Part shown: piece by piece, positions 1 to 8,367 of the stretch
Position numbering within the stretch: position 1 is the stretch's first letter
Layout of the letters: every line of letters begins with the position of its first letter
Assembly: GCA_025201845.1 (NCBI GenBank)
Contig: MU604047.1
Location: 1 to 40,206 of the forward strand
Direction: 5' to 3'
From: Martensiomyces pterosporus
Taxonomy: Eukaryota; Kickxellomycota; Kickxellomycetes; Kickxellales; Kickxellaceae
DNA: 40,206 bases
Position numbers and translations under genes: made by a program
The notes under the pieces: generated by a model
The model's input: only the letters and a program-made list of their open reading frames with translations
What the model was told of the DNA's origin: nothing
The model's database searches: none

Positions 1-449
1 GCGACGACGAGTACTACCAGCGCATGATGGAGGGCGAAAAGGGCCAGCAGCAGATCTTCTGCAGCCAGAAGAAGGCTGGCGAGCCCGAGGACATGCCTAT
101 CATCGGGTCAGACACCACGGCGGCGGAGCCCGCCAAGAAGCCCCCACCACAGAAGCCCAAGGGCATGCCAGGTGCGCAGCCGAAACCCGCCAAACCACAG
201 CAGCCTCCAAAGGACGAGAGCAAGGAGCAGGATGGGGTTGCTGGTGAGGGCCAGTACGAGGACCTGGGTGCTGGCAGCAACCTGGCGCACGGCGGGTCGC
301 TGGGATCCAACTCGGGGTCCATTAGGAGCGATGGGGGTTACGGGCGGGTGATTAGGAACGTGGACATGGAGGGCAGGGCCAGTGCCTTGGTTGGGACCGG
401 CTTGGTGTGGGCGGCAGCAGCAGCGATCCACCTTGTGCTGGCTCCCTAG
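1..449 (+). CDS. 3' end of a probable GPI-anchored Cys-rich surface protein (5' truncated)
   Basis: The reading frame is open from base 3 and stops at 447-449, so the window holds only the last ~148 residues. The visible part starts with an acidic/Tyr-rich piece (DDEYYQRMMEGEKGQQQIFC), followed by a Pro/Lys-rich spacer with PPQKPKG and PAKPQQPP. A Gly/Ser-rich stretch follows, and the end is hydrophobic (SALVGTGLVWAAAAAIHLVLAP), with no charged residue after the hydrophobic run. That ending is what a GPI-attachment signal looks like. The piece around the single Cys (KGQQQIFCSQ) matches the last Cys of the complete protein at 12897-13808 (KGEQEAVCSQ), so it is probably the same family of small fungal GPI proteins with an eight-Cys domain. 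The N-terminus, signal peptide and the other cysteines would lie left of the window. Family assignment is inference from this short match. Confidence 0.6.
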   Translation, partial: DDEYYQRMMEGEKGQQQIFCSQKKAGEPEDMPIIGSDTTAAEPAKKPPPQKPKGMPGAQPKPAKPQQPPKDESKEQDGVAGEGQYEDLGAGSNLAHGGSLGSNSGSIRSDGGYGRVIRNVDMEGRASALVGTGLVWAAAAAIHLVLAP

Positions 450-939
450 AATCCTTGCAGACGCCATACATGCAGGCGTTGCACAAACTCGCACACATGG
501 CAGGTGTGGGCCCGATTGGGCAAAACTGGGGACCCTCGAATATTGCTGCCTTTCAAGGCAGCCAGCACATGACTTGTTTCGGCAAGCGAAGAGGCCTTTG
601 GAGGTTTGTCGCTCTTGCATTGAAGACATGCTTTCTTGCCTGCATTTCAGTTGTTTTCATTTTTATTTTATTATCTCGTTCAATACACACGTCTCCATCT
701 CTATTTGTGCTGTATCATCGCAGACTAGCCGCCAGCCAGCAGCCATCGAAAACGCGCTGTTTTGTTTACACACTGAACCCAAAGGCCTGGTCTGCTTGTA
801 GCGAAGCGAAAATCCTTTCCTCTTTGCTGTGCGCCCTCTTCGGAGAATTAACGCCGGCTTTTCTTATTCCTCCTCCCAGCACACCTGCCAGCGACTGCAG
901 AAGCACAGGAAGGGTCTCCCTCTCTGGGAAGTTGTGTGG
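450..939. other. Intergenic region between the partial GPI gene and the 373-aa gene
   Basis: This stretch holds the 3' flank of the left-edge gene and the presumed promoter of the next plus-strand gene. It has a T-rich section around 645-680. No convincing coding region, RNA gene or repeat is seen. The open frames crossing it on both strands have no recognisable composition or motif. Confidence 0.5.
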
Positions 940-2061
940 ATGGGATACACCAGCCTGCCACGCACACGCACGCTACTGATGCACCAGCAGCATTGGAAAT
1001 CGACCCCTGCAGCTCCTGCGTCGACCACCGAGAGCTGGCTCAGCGTCGACGGTCTGCCAGCTGAGCCTGCACACGACTGCCAGCACTCGAACAGCGGCAA
1101 TCTGCGGGGCAGCGTAGCGCTCTCGTTCAAGGACAAGCAGAGTCACCAAGAAGATGCACAGCATCGACGTAGGTCGCGCACGCTCAGCACACACCGCGCT
1201 GACACCCCCGCCAGTGCTGGTGTGATGCCGGCACAGCAGCGGGTGGCGACATGGCTGGAAAAATACCACAGCAGCCACGGCGCAGCTGGCGAGGGTCGAC
1301 TGGCGAGTGGTGCTGAGAGAGTAATTGGGGCGGATGATGGCGACATCGGCAGAACTAGGAACACTGCTGTTGGCAGAGGCAGCAGGAGGCTAAGCGTGTC
1401 ACTCAGCGAGGCCTCGCTAGGCGATTTCCTGAAAGCCAACGGGCGGTTCCGTCCCAAGTTCCTCGACAGGCGAAAACACCACCACCAAAGCAACCCACTG
1501 GATACTGTCGAGGACAGAGATATTAGTCTGAGCAAGAACAAGGCGGGCAGAAGTGGCAGCAGCACAGGGAGGCAGGTCGGGTGGGTGGCAGGACGACTGA
1601 ACAACGACAGCATAACAGGCGAATTGCCGTCCATCCAGGCCGCTGCTGCTGAGGAGGGGACCGGCGACTTGCCGCGAATAACGAAAGGCGCGATGGAGGA
1701 GCCGGAGGGCCGCAAAGAGGTCGCTCGGAGCGACCCCGGTCACCTGCCACACCCGCCTCAGGCTGACGGCGACGCGGAGTTCCTCAGCCACGCATTCCAC
1801 AACTTTGCTGCATTCCACCCACTCGACTTTGCAGCTGCCACCGCTGCCACCACTGCCAGCCATGCCGACGACAGCCGCCCGGATGAGTGTGGGAAACCCG
1901 GTGCCACCGAAGGCGATGACGTCACCACACAGCCACCTCGGTGCGCCAGTGCGTCCTCTGACAGCCCAGATAGAGACGACGGCAGCGGCAGCGGCGGCAT
2001 CTGGTCTTACATAGCGAGCATGTTTGACGACTTTGCGCGGGATGTGACGTTTATCCAGTGA
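940..2061 (+). CDS. Unrecognised hydrophilic protein with short conserved-looking C-terminus
   Basis: The frame is open through 829-2061; the first true ATG is at 940, giving 373 residues. Later starts at 979 and 1225 are possible, and the first ~40 residues look poorly coding. I do not recognise a family. The protein is hydrophilic and largely disordered. A segment at about residues 155-190 reads LSVSLSEASLGDFLKANGRF followed by a basic/His run (RRKHHHQ). The last ~20 residues form a compact amphipathic motif rich in Trp, Tyr, Phe and Asp (GGIWSYIASMFDDFARDVTF). A polyadenylation-like AATAAA lies 30 bp after the stop (2091-2096). There is no signal peptide or membrane span. The motif-like end and the downstream signal favour a real gene, but its exact start and function are unknown. 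Confidence 0.5.
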   Translation: MGYTSLPRTRTLLMHQQHWKSTPAAPASTTESWLSVDGLPAEPAHDCQHSNSGNLRGSVALSFKDKQSHQEDAQHRRRSRTLSTHRADTPASAGVMPAQQRVATWLEKYHSSHGAAGEGRLASGAERVIGADDGDIGRTRNTAVGRGSRRLSVSLSEASLGDFLKANGRFRPKFLDRRKHHHQSNPLDTVEDRDISLSKNKAGRSGSSTGRQVGWVAGRLNNDSITGELPSIQAAAAEEGTGDLPRITKGAMEEPEGRKEVARSDPGHLPHPPQADGDAEFLSHAFHNFAAFHPLDFAAATAATTASHADDSRPDECGKPGATEGDDVTTQPPRCASASSDSPDRDDGSGSGGIWSYIASMFDDFARDVTFIQ

Positions 2062-2090
2062 AACTCCTGCTCAGCCAGCATGCACAACCG

Positions 2091-2096
2091 AATAAA
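2091..2096 (+). terminator. AATAAA polyadenylation-type signal
   Basis: AATAAA lies 30 bp after the stop of the 373-residue gene, in the short 126-bp gap before the convergent golgin gene. It is the usual distance for a fungal polyadenylation element. Confidence 0.5.
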
Positions 2097-2187
2097 CACT
2101 TGGTAATATTGCACGCGAAGGAAAAAAAGAAAGTAGAAGCGTAATAAGGTAAGGCGATGCAGCAGCAGCTTCTGGACGACTCATTGT

Positions 2188-4227
2188 TCACTGCACCAGG
2201 TCATTGTATATGTGGATGGGCTCGTGTGGCGTGGCGTCGGCCAACAATACAGACCGGTACAGCGTGACAAGGACCAGGAGATGCAGCAGCCCCACATACA
2301 CAAGGAGCGCCAGCCTTGCCTTCCTGTTCCCCATCACAAAGTTGGAGAACATGTAGATGAGGCGGTCCACCAAGCCCATGGACCTGACCCTCCGGGATGT
2401 CTCACTGCGGTGGAACACGTTGAATGGGTTCAGCGACTCCTCGTACATGCCCTTGTACTTGGCCCCCACCCCCATGTCCATGTCGACTCTGCCGTTGCGG
2501 CTGCTGAACTTGCTCGGCATCGAAATGACCGCAGTGTCGGTGCCCAGCACAGTGGAGCCTGAGGAGGAGGCGTAGCTGCGCAAGTACTTGATCTCTTCGT
2601 ACAGGCGGAGGTTGTCTTGTTTGACTTGGTCCACCTGCCGCCGGAGATCGCTCACCGAGGACGCCTGGACGCGTAGCTCGTCCTCCAGCTCGATGTTGCG
2701 TTGCCGGAACCGGTCGCGCTGTCCCGTGACAATCCCAAGCAGACCGCCGTCGCTGCTGCGTCCTAGCGGTTTCATCTCCACCGACTCCGCATTCCCGCGG
2801 CCACCCGCATCAGGCGGCTGCTGGCTGGCGGCGCCAGTGGGGCTAGCGGGCTGGACGGTAAGCAAGTCCGCCTCAAGGCGCTCGGCCAGCTTGGTCTTCT
2901 CGGCCAGCCCTTCCTCCAGCGCCTTGCACTTGTCCAGCGACTCCCTCAGCTCCGCTCTGCATCCCTCAAGCTGGTTCCTAGCATCCGTCAGCCTGTTCTC
3001 CAGCGCCTTGTTCCTCTTGACCAGCAGCTTCTCCAGAGACTCGCTGCCGTCGGCCCCGTCTTCCTGGTCCTCGTCTTCGCCCATGCCCCAGTCCGACACG
3101 GCAAACTCGACCGACTTCATAATTTCCAAGTCCCGCTTCACCTCGTCGTAATCCCTCCTCCTGCCGAGCTCCTCTCTCAGCCTCCTGACCTCCTCATCCT
3201 TCGCCGCGGCCTCGCGCTCCACGCCTGCCATCTCCGCCCTGAGCTTCGACTCCTGGTGCCTCAGCTCCGCGTCCGACTTTTCCAGGTTGGCAAACAGCCT
3301 CTCGGTCTCCTCCTCCAGGTCTCTGACGCGCCTGCGGTACTCCGCCAGAGTCTCCGCCACGCCGCCCTTGCCGTCGGCACCTGAGGCGGTGCCGCCCGTG
3401 ATTGAGGACAGCTCGGCTCTCAGCCGGGCGTTCTGCGCCTGCAAGTCAGCCAGCCGGCCGTTCGCGTGGTCCAGGTCAGACTGCAGAATGTCGTGCTCGG
3501 CCAGCTTGACAATAAGCTCGCGGTCCGCCGACAGGCTCAGCTCGGCCCTCTCGGCCTGCTCGGAATCGTGGGTGGCCTGCAGCTGGGCCAGCTGGCGGTT
3601 GGACGCGGATAGCTGGTGCTGCAAGTCGCCCTCGCGCTCCTTCAGATGGCGGATCAGCTCCCCGTTTTCGTCCTTAAGCTCCTTCTCGCGCAACGAAACT
3701 TGCTCGTCGACCATCGTCTTGAGCTTCTTCTCAAACTCGTCCACCTGCTCTCTCAGCTGCTGCGAGTCCCTGGCCTGCTCCCTCAGTTTCAGGTTCTCCT
3801 CGGCCAGCGTGTCCGCCTTCGCCTTCGCCTTGTCCAGCTCGTCCCTAACGCTTGCATTGAGGTCGTTTGCCTTCCGCTCTTCCAAAAGACCGGCAAGGAA
3901 CGGTTCGGGGTCGGGCGCGTCGCTCAGCGACTTGAAGATACTCAGGAAGGCGGTCTCGGCAAACTTCATCCGCTTTGTCAGGGAATCGATCTCGTTCTGG
4001 TAGGCACGGAGGAGGGGCTTGAATTCCTGCGCCTTCTGCTCGTCGGGGATGGAGCGGAACGCCTTGGTCTTTTCGGCCAGCCTGCGGCGCTCCTGGAGAG
4101 ACGTCTTCTGGTTCTCGACGATGGTGAGGCCCGTCTGGTCGAGGCCACGCAGAAGCGTGGTTAGATTGACGCTCTTCCAGTACTCCAATGCACCCGCGAG
4201 CACACCATCTTCGACCCTGTTTGCCAT
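2188..4227 (-). CDS. COY1: CASP/Coy1-like Golgi coiled-coil membrane protein
   Basis: 679 residues; the start is the ATG at 4227 (the frame extends to a TTG at 4278 but has no earlier ATG). The N-terminus has the CASP/CUX-type signature: ALEYWKSVNLTTLLRGLDQTG, then IVENQKTSLQERRRLAEKTK and a DAPDPEPFLAGLLEE segment. Roughly residues 120-560 are nearly continuous coiled coil, rich in Glu, Lys, Leu, Arg and Gln. The C-terminal CASP_C region follows (RFRQRNIELEDELR, then YEESLNPFNVFHRSE). Near residue 640 there is one membrane span (ARLALLVYVGLLHLLVLVTL) and a short tail. Family knowledge: CASP/Coy1 proteins are tail-anchored golgins that act in intra-Golgi and retrograde COPI traffic and interact with SNAREs and the COG complex. 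Nothing looks broken. The gene lies 222 bp downstream of the RagA-type gene on the same strand, and the two functions are unrelated. Confidence 0.9.
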   Translation of the reverse strand: MANRVEDGVLAGALEYWKSVNLTTLLRGLDQTGLTIVENQKTSLQERRRLAEKTKAFRSIPDEQKAQEFKPLLRAYQNEIDSLTKRMKFAETAFLSIFKSLSDAPDPEPFLAGLLEERKANDLNASVRDELDKAKAKADTLAEENLKLREQARDSQQLREQVDEFEKKLKTMVDEQVSLREKELKDENGELIRHLKEREGDLQHQLSASNRQLAQLQATHDSEQAERAELSLSADRELIVKLAEHDILQSDLDHANGRLADLQAQNARLRAELSSITGGTASGADGKGGVAETLAEYRRRVRDLEEETERLFANLEKSDAELRHQESKLRAEMAGVEREAAAKDEEVRRLREELGRRRDYDEVKRDLEIMKSVEFAVSDWGMGEDEDQEDGADGSESLEKLLVKRNKALENRLTDARNQLEGCRAELRESLDKCKALEEGLAEKTKLAERLEADLLTVQPASPTGAASQQPPDAGGRGNAESVEMKPLGRSSDGGLLGIVTGQRDRFRQRNIELEDELRVQASSVSDLRRQVDQVKQDNLRLYEEIKYLRSYASSSGSTVLGTDTAVISMPSKFSSRNGRVDMDMGVGAKYKGMYEESLNPFNVFHRSETSRRVRSMGLVDRLIYMFSNFVMGNRKARLALLVYVGLLHLLVLVTLYRSVLLADATPHEPIHIYNDLVQ

Positions 4228-4449
4228 TCTGGTACTCGCGGACTCCTGATGTGTGCGACTCTGAAGAGAAGAATGCAAATGAGAGCACAGCTAAACTTGA
4301 CAAGAAACAGCACAGAAAGCAAATAAACGCAGCGATTGAAAGCAAGAAGAGGAAAGAAGCGCGCGTCTGCCGGCATTCAGTCAATCGGGGGCAGCCCCGT
4401 TTCCATTATTTTCAGGCACGCCGAAGGCGCCAGTGAAAGAAGGCAAAAT

Positions 4450-5470
4450 CTAGTCTGCTAGCTTTACAAAATGGCTTCTCGCGGCCTTGATGTTTGCCTT
4501 TGTCACCGCCGGCTCCACGTCCGGGTCGGACGTGATCACGAGTATATACGTGCTCTTCGTGAACGGCTCAATAAACAGCGAGTAGTACTTGTTTCTCACC
4601 TCCACGCTCTGAAAGGGCGACTGCACCTGGATGCATGTGTTCCGGTACATCTTGATCGCCTGGCTGACGCTCATGTACCTGTTGAGCGGCACCGTCTCAT
4701 CCGCCGCCGTGTGGCAGACAACCAGGAAGGTGGCCCTCTCAAACAGCACCACCTCCGACGCCTCCGTCAGCTGCCTAAAGTTGCTCAGGTGGTTCTCAAT
4801 CATCGCCATGTTCGGCACTAGCTTGTACACGATTCGCGACCACGCCTGGTACAGGGTGTGGTCCCAAATGCTGGTGCCAAAGACATCGGGTCTGAACAGG
4901 TCCGACCGCTTCGCCAGCGCCCGTCTGTAGGACTCCACGGTGGCCTCTCGCTCCTGCGGGGGGATCTTGTCCATCTTGTGCACCAGGCAGTACACCTTGG
5001 CGTCGCGGGAGTAAGTGGCCAGGCTGCTGAGGCATTCGTCGTACAGAACGTACTCGCTCTCCCTGTTCGTCGTTTCCAGGTCGAACACATAGATGAGGAC
5101 CTCGACGTTGCCAAAGATGTTCTCCTTCTGCTCGTTGAGGTAGTTGTCCAGGTACTTGTGCTGTCCGCCGCAGTCCCAGATATTCAGATTGAGGTCGCCC
5201 ATGAACTGCACGGTCGAGTGCTCGACGTCGACTATGCAATTTCAAAAGAAAACAAAAGCCCGGTGTGCCAGCTAATTAGCAAGTTGGCTGGTTGGCGCGC
5301 GCCTTGAGCGAGCCTGCTTCGCACTTACTTGTTGCGCCAAGTCGCCTCGTGTCGTTCGCTGTGTAGTTCGAAAAGATCAGCGACCGCATCGATGTCTTTC
5401 CTGCTCCGCTCCTCCCCATGATAACCAGCTTCTTCTTTATGGCCATGGGGCCTGGTAGCGACGCTTGCAT
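4450..5470 (-). CDS. GTR1: Rag-family GTPase of the RagA/Gtr1 type (2 exons)
   Basis: Exon 1 is 5470-5329 and exon 2 is 5231-4450; joining them restores [16 protein letters not shown] across the junction, as in RagA/Gtr1. The protein is 307 residues from the ATG at 5470, or 299 from the ATG at 5446 ([11 protein letters not shown]), which matches family starts better. With the shorter start, the P-loop GRSGAGKT is residues 11-18. The switch region TRRLGATIDVEH, the G3 motif WDCGGQ and the G4 motif HKMD are intact. The C-terminal roadblock-like half includes the family signatures [14 protein letters not shown] and [16 protein letters not shown]. Family knowledge: it pairs with a RagC/Gtr2 partner on the vacuole/lysosome to signal amino-acid sufficiency to TORC1. 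The partner gene is not in this window. The length is normal for the family. Confidence 0.95.
5232..5328 (-). other. Intron of the RagA/Gtr1 gene
   Basis: 97 bp, donor GTAAGT, acceptor ATAG, with a CTAAT branch-like site (within TTGCTAATTA) and a pyrimidine-rich 3' end. It interrupts the Ile codon between GAT and DVEH (phase 1). Removing it restores the conserved switch sequence. Confidence 0.92.
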
Positions 5471-5830
5471 TGCTGGGTGGTAGTTCTGAGGATTGGCGGT
5501 GCCTTTCTCTATTGCGGCTGCTCTGGCTGTCTAGAATAGCCCGGAAGTGGAAATAGCAATATCTGTACAAAAAGAAAAAAAAAAAGAAAGCAGAACGGAA
5601 TTGAGGGGTTACGGAGGAGAAATGCTCAGGCGCCTGTCCTGCCCTGACCCTTGATTATTTCTAAGCCAGCCGACACATGCTGCCACCAGCATTCTCCATA
5701 CAGATGGCGGGGCACGTGATCTCACAAGTCTCGGCCGCCCACACACCAGCCACCGCACTGGCTGTCGCAAGTGCCCAAATGTGCAGTTTTATTGGAAGAC
5801 AGTGCTGTTTGTATGTGCTGTAGATGCTGT
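5471..5830. promoter_or_regulatory. Promoter side of the RagA gene and 3' flank of the apyrase gene
   Basis: This gap holds an A-rich run (5570-5589) and a CACGTG E-box (5713-5718) about 245 bp upstream of the RagA start. At 5788-5793 there is TTTATT, which on the minus strand reads AATAAA, 38 bp past the apyrase stop, and is likely its polyadenylation element. The E-box as a regulatory site is a suggestion only. Confidence 0.4.
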
Positions 5831-8077
5831 CTAGTCGGGTCCGCCACCACGACGCCGGTTGAGCAGCACAAGACTATTGACGCTCGACGACCGGCTCATT
5901 GGCGTATCCTCTGCGACCAGCGCCACGCTCCTCGCCCTGTGCTCTCCCGCTCCGCTGCCCGGAGAGGGCGTTCCCGGGCCCGAGCTAGCATCGACCTGCA
6001 GCGCGCGCAGTTTAGGTGTCGACGGCTGCGACGCCACGCTGATTCCAGCCGCCTGCAATGGCCTCGACAGAATGTCCATGACGAACATGGACGGCGACCT
6101 CCTCAGCTGCTTTGCGCCGTCGTCGCTCTCGCTCTCATTAGACGCTGAGTCGCCTTGGCTGTATAGGGTTTCTGCCAGCCCCAGCTGCGACGCCGAGGGC
6201 ATCACATTAGGCATGGAAAGGTTGCGGTCCAACCTCGCTGACGTGCCGATAGGCGACAGGGGGATGCCATTTGAAAGCGCGGGGCGCTTCTGTCTAACTC
6301 GTCTATGCGTGAATAGCCAGCATACCAAGCCCGACAACATGCCCAGGGTGGCCAGAAGCGCGAGCGCCAGGAGTATGCGGATGCCCGTCGGCTGCAGCGA
6401 CCACAAGATGTAGAGCCGCCACATGCCAACGAACTTCAAGGGCGACCACAACGAGTCGTCGACCAGCTCCACGCCCTCCTCCACGACGCTCGGGTTATCG
6501 GGCAATCTGATTCCCGGCGTGGACTTGGCTTTGATGGTCTGGTAGTTGGGCTTGATGGTCTGCGACACCTTCAGCAGGAGGGCCCCGAGGGTCCACGAGA
6601 CCTCGACATCGCCCACCTGGTTGACCGACTGGAACGGCGTGGCCAGCTTCCCCTCACTCGCCGAGGCGGGCAGGCTCCGTGGCACCCCGAACCCGCTGTG
6701 CAGGACATTGACGAGCCACGCAGCCTTGAAGCACTGCATCTGCAGTCGTGCCATCTTCACTTCATTGTTTGTCGAGTGGCTGCTGATCTCTGCCCACGGC
6801 TTCTGGCAAAAGTCCCTGGCCTTTTTCTCGAATCTGTCGACGTCCCAGACCCCGCCCAGCCCGAGATAGTCGTGGGAGGCGTACCAGTACTCGCTTACGC
6901 CGACAAACTGCTGTGTGCCAAAGTCGATCTCGGGCGCATGCACGCCGGCAAACAGACAGGGCTCTATCGGGCACGCGGTCTTGTTCAGTAGTGGCTCCGT
7001 GGCCTTGATGCACTCTGAAAACCGGCCCTTGCCGCGCAGCACCACCTTCCCGTCCAATGTGGGCAGCGCCAAGCCAGTGGCCAAGCAGGGGTCGTCGATG
7101 ATGGGCGTGTCTGCCCCACCAGCTATTGCTGTGTCTTTGAGCTGCTCCACGTATCTCCTTCTCGCCTCGTTCGTTCCGTGGCCCAGAAATGTAGCCACAA
7201 ACACGCTGTATGCATAGTCCTGGCCGTCCAGATTCCGCAGCGTGACCTCGGCCAAATCGTGCTTGTGCACCTGGGCAGCCACCTTGGCCGGCTCAAACGC
7301 AATCTGCGCTGACGCCCCGCCCATATCCAAAAACCCAAGCGAGTGGACCTGGCCTGCGCTGAACCCGTCCATCAGGTAGTTGACAGCCACCCATCCATAC
7401 AGCCCCTCGAGCTCACCCGAGACGACCTGGAAGCTCTCCTGGCAGTCCGGAAGCTGGAACTCGTAGTTGGCCCTCGCGAACGAGCACGCGGTGTCAAGTA
7501 TAAGCGACTGGTGCGATCTGGGCAGCAGACGCATCCCCGCCGTGGCGAGGAGGTACACGGGCGTGTGCGGGATCTGGCGCTCCGGGATGTGCTTTGCTGC
7601 AAAGTCCAGGAGCGGCTTTAGGTGCTCAGTGCCAACGCGGCGCGGCCGATCGGCGAAACTCGATATGCCGGGCGTCGTCTTGTACGTCCACTGGGCGCTA
7701 GCCCGCTCAATTACAGGCAGTCCGCCAGCGGCTGTGGCATTGGAGTGCTGTTGGAGCGCAGGGTCGTCCCACGCGTATATCATTGCGCGCGACCCCGAGC
7801 TACCCGCATCTATTACCACGCCGTACTTGCGTGTGTCCCCGGTGCTGTCGTTCTCGGCCCGGTCGGGACGCTCCAGAAGCGTGGAGGACTCGGAAAAGAG
7901 GGCAAAATAGAATATTAGGAGGAGCAGGAGGAGGGAGAGCAGGGTGAAGAGAGCGAGAGTGCGGAACCGCCGCTTGTTGACCGACAGACGCGCGCCGCCG
8001 CCGCCGTCGGAGGAGCCGAGCGGGAGTATGCTGGAATTGCTCGACCACGCATCTCGGAGCCAAGTAAGCGGGTTCAT
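5831..8077 (-). CDS. YND1: GDA1/CD39-family apyrase (Ynd1-like NTPDase)
   Basis: 748 residues. It hydrolyses nucleoside di- and triphosphates; Golgi members remove UDP/GDP left by glycosyltransferases so that sugar-nucleotide import continues. All apyrase conserved regions are visible: ACR1 VVIDAGSSGSRAMIYAW (87-103), ACR2 YLLATAGMRLLP (175-186), ACR3 GELEGLYGW with the likely catalytic Glu224, ACR4 GFLDMGGASAQIAFEP (248-263) and ACR5-like VSEYWYASHDYLGLGG (394-409). There are two membrane spans, near the N-terminus (40-61) and at 566-590. The architecture is therefore that of yeast Ynd1 or mammalian NTPDase4/7, with the catalytic domain in the lumen. A Ser-rich, probably cytosolic tail of ~150 residues follows, and Ynd1 also has a long tail there. 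Paired Cys (331/356, 369/373) fit an oxidised lumenal fold. The start is the ATG directly before NPLTWLRDAW. Confidence 0.93.
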   Translation of the reverse strand: MNPLTWLRDAWSSNSSILPLGSSDGGGGARLSVNKRRFRTLALFTLLSLLLLLLIFYFALFSESSTLLERPDRAENDSTGDTRKYGVVIDAGSSGSRAMIYAWDDPALQQHSNATAAGGLPVIERASAQWTYKTTPGISSFADRPRRVGTEHLKPLLDFAAKHIPERQIPHTPVYLLATAGMRLLPRSHQSLILDTACSFARANYEFQLPDCQESFQVVSGELEGLYGWVAVNYLMDGFSAGQVHSLGFLDMGGASAQIAFEPAKVAAQVHKHDLAEVTLRNLDGQDYAYSVFVATFLGHGTNEARRRYVEQLKDTAIAGGADTPIIDDPCLATGLALPTLDGKVVLRGKGRFSECIKATEPLLNKTACPIEPCLFAGVHAPEIDFGTQQFVGVSEYWYASHDYLGLGGVWDVDRFEKKARDFCQKPWAEISSHSTNNEVKMARLQMQCFKAAWLVNVLHSGFGVPRSLPASASEGKLATPFQSVNQVGDVEVSWTLGALLLKVSQTIKPNYQTIKAKSTPGIRLPDNPSVVEEGVELVDDSLWSPLKFVGMWRLYILWSLQPTGIRILLALALLATLGMLSGLVCWLFTHRRVRQKRPALSNGIPLSPIGTSARLDRNLSMPNVMPSASQLGLAETLYSQGDSASNESESDDGAKQLRRSPSMFVMDILSRPLQAAGISVASQPSTPKLRALQVDASSGPGTPSPGSGAGEHRARSVALVAEDTPMSRSSSVNSLVLLNRRRGGGPD

Positions 8078-8367
8078 TCTGCTGTGGCTCGAAATCTGGG
8101 TGACTCTATTTTTAGGGCGTGTGGTGTGGCGGTGTATTTACAAGCAGCAAGGGGCTGCATTTGCACTGCGAGGAGGCGGGTCTTTATAAAAGTAGCAGGG
8201 GAATTGGGCGGTCTAAGAGTACAGAAACGAGAAGAAGAGGCAGGGGTGCTCCAATGCGCATCGTGTGTGGTTTGGGGCAGAGGCAGATCAAGTTCCCGGG
8301 CGTTTATTTTTGCTCTCTCGATTCCCCCTCTCCCGCATGCATGCGACTCGAGTCACCAGTTTATTGT
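8078..8367 (-). promoter_or_regulatory. Apyrase promoter / MFS 3' flank
   Basis: 290 bp between two minus-strand genes. On the plus strand GGTCTTTATAAAAGTAGC (8179-8196) contains TATAAA, but read on the minus strand it is TTTATAAAGACC, a usable TATA-like element about 110 bp upstream of the apyrase start. The left end contains polyadenylation-type TTTATT motifs for the transporter. Confidence 0.4.

Noticed and set aside
108..801. Alternative frames across the 3' end of the left-edge gene
   Set aside because: They overlap the better-supported GPI-type frame, contain no motif, and run into AT-rich non-coding sequence.
2212..4164. Plus-strand frames over the golgin gene
   Set aside because: Shadows of the coiled-coil coding sequence; the minus-strand product has complete CASP signatures at both ends.
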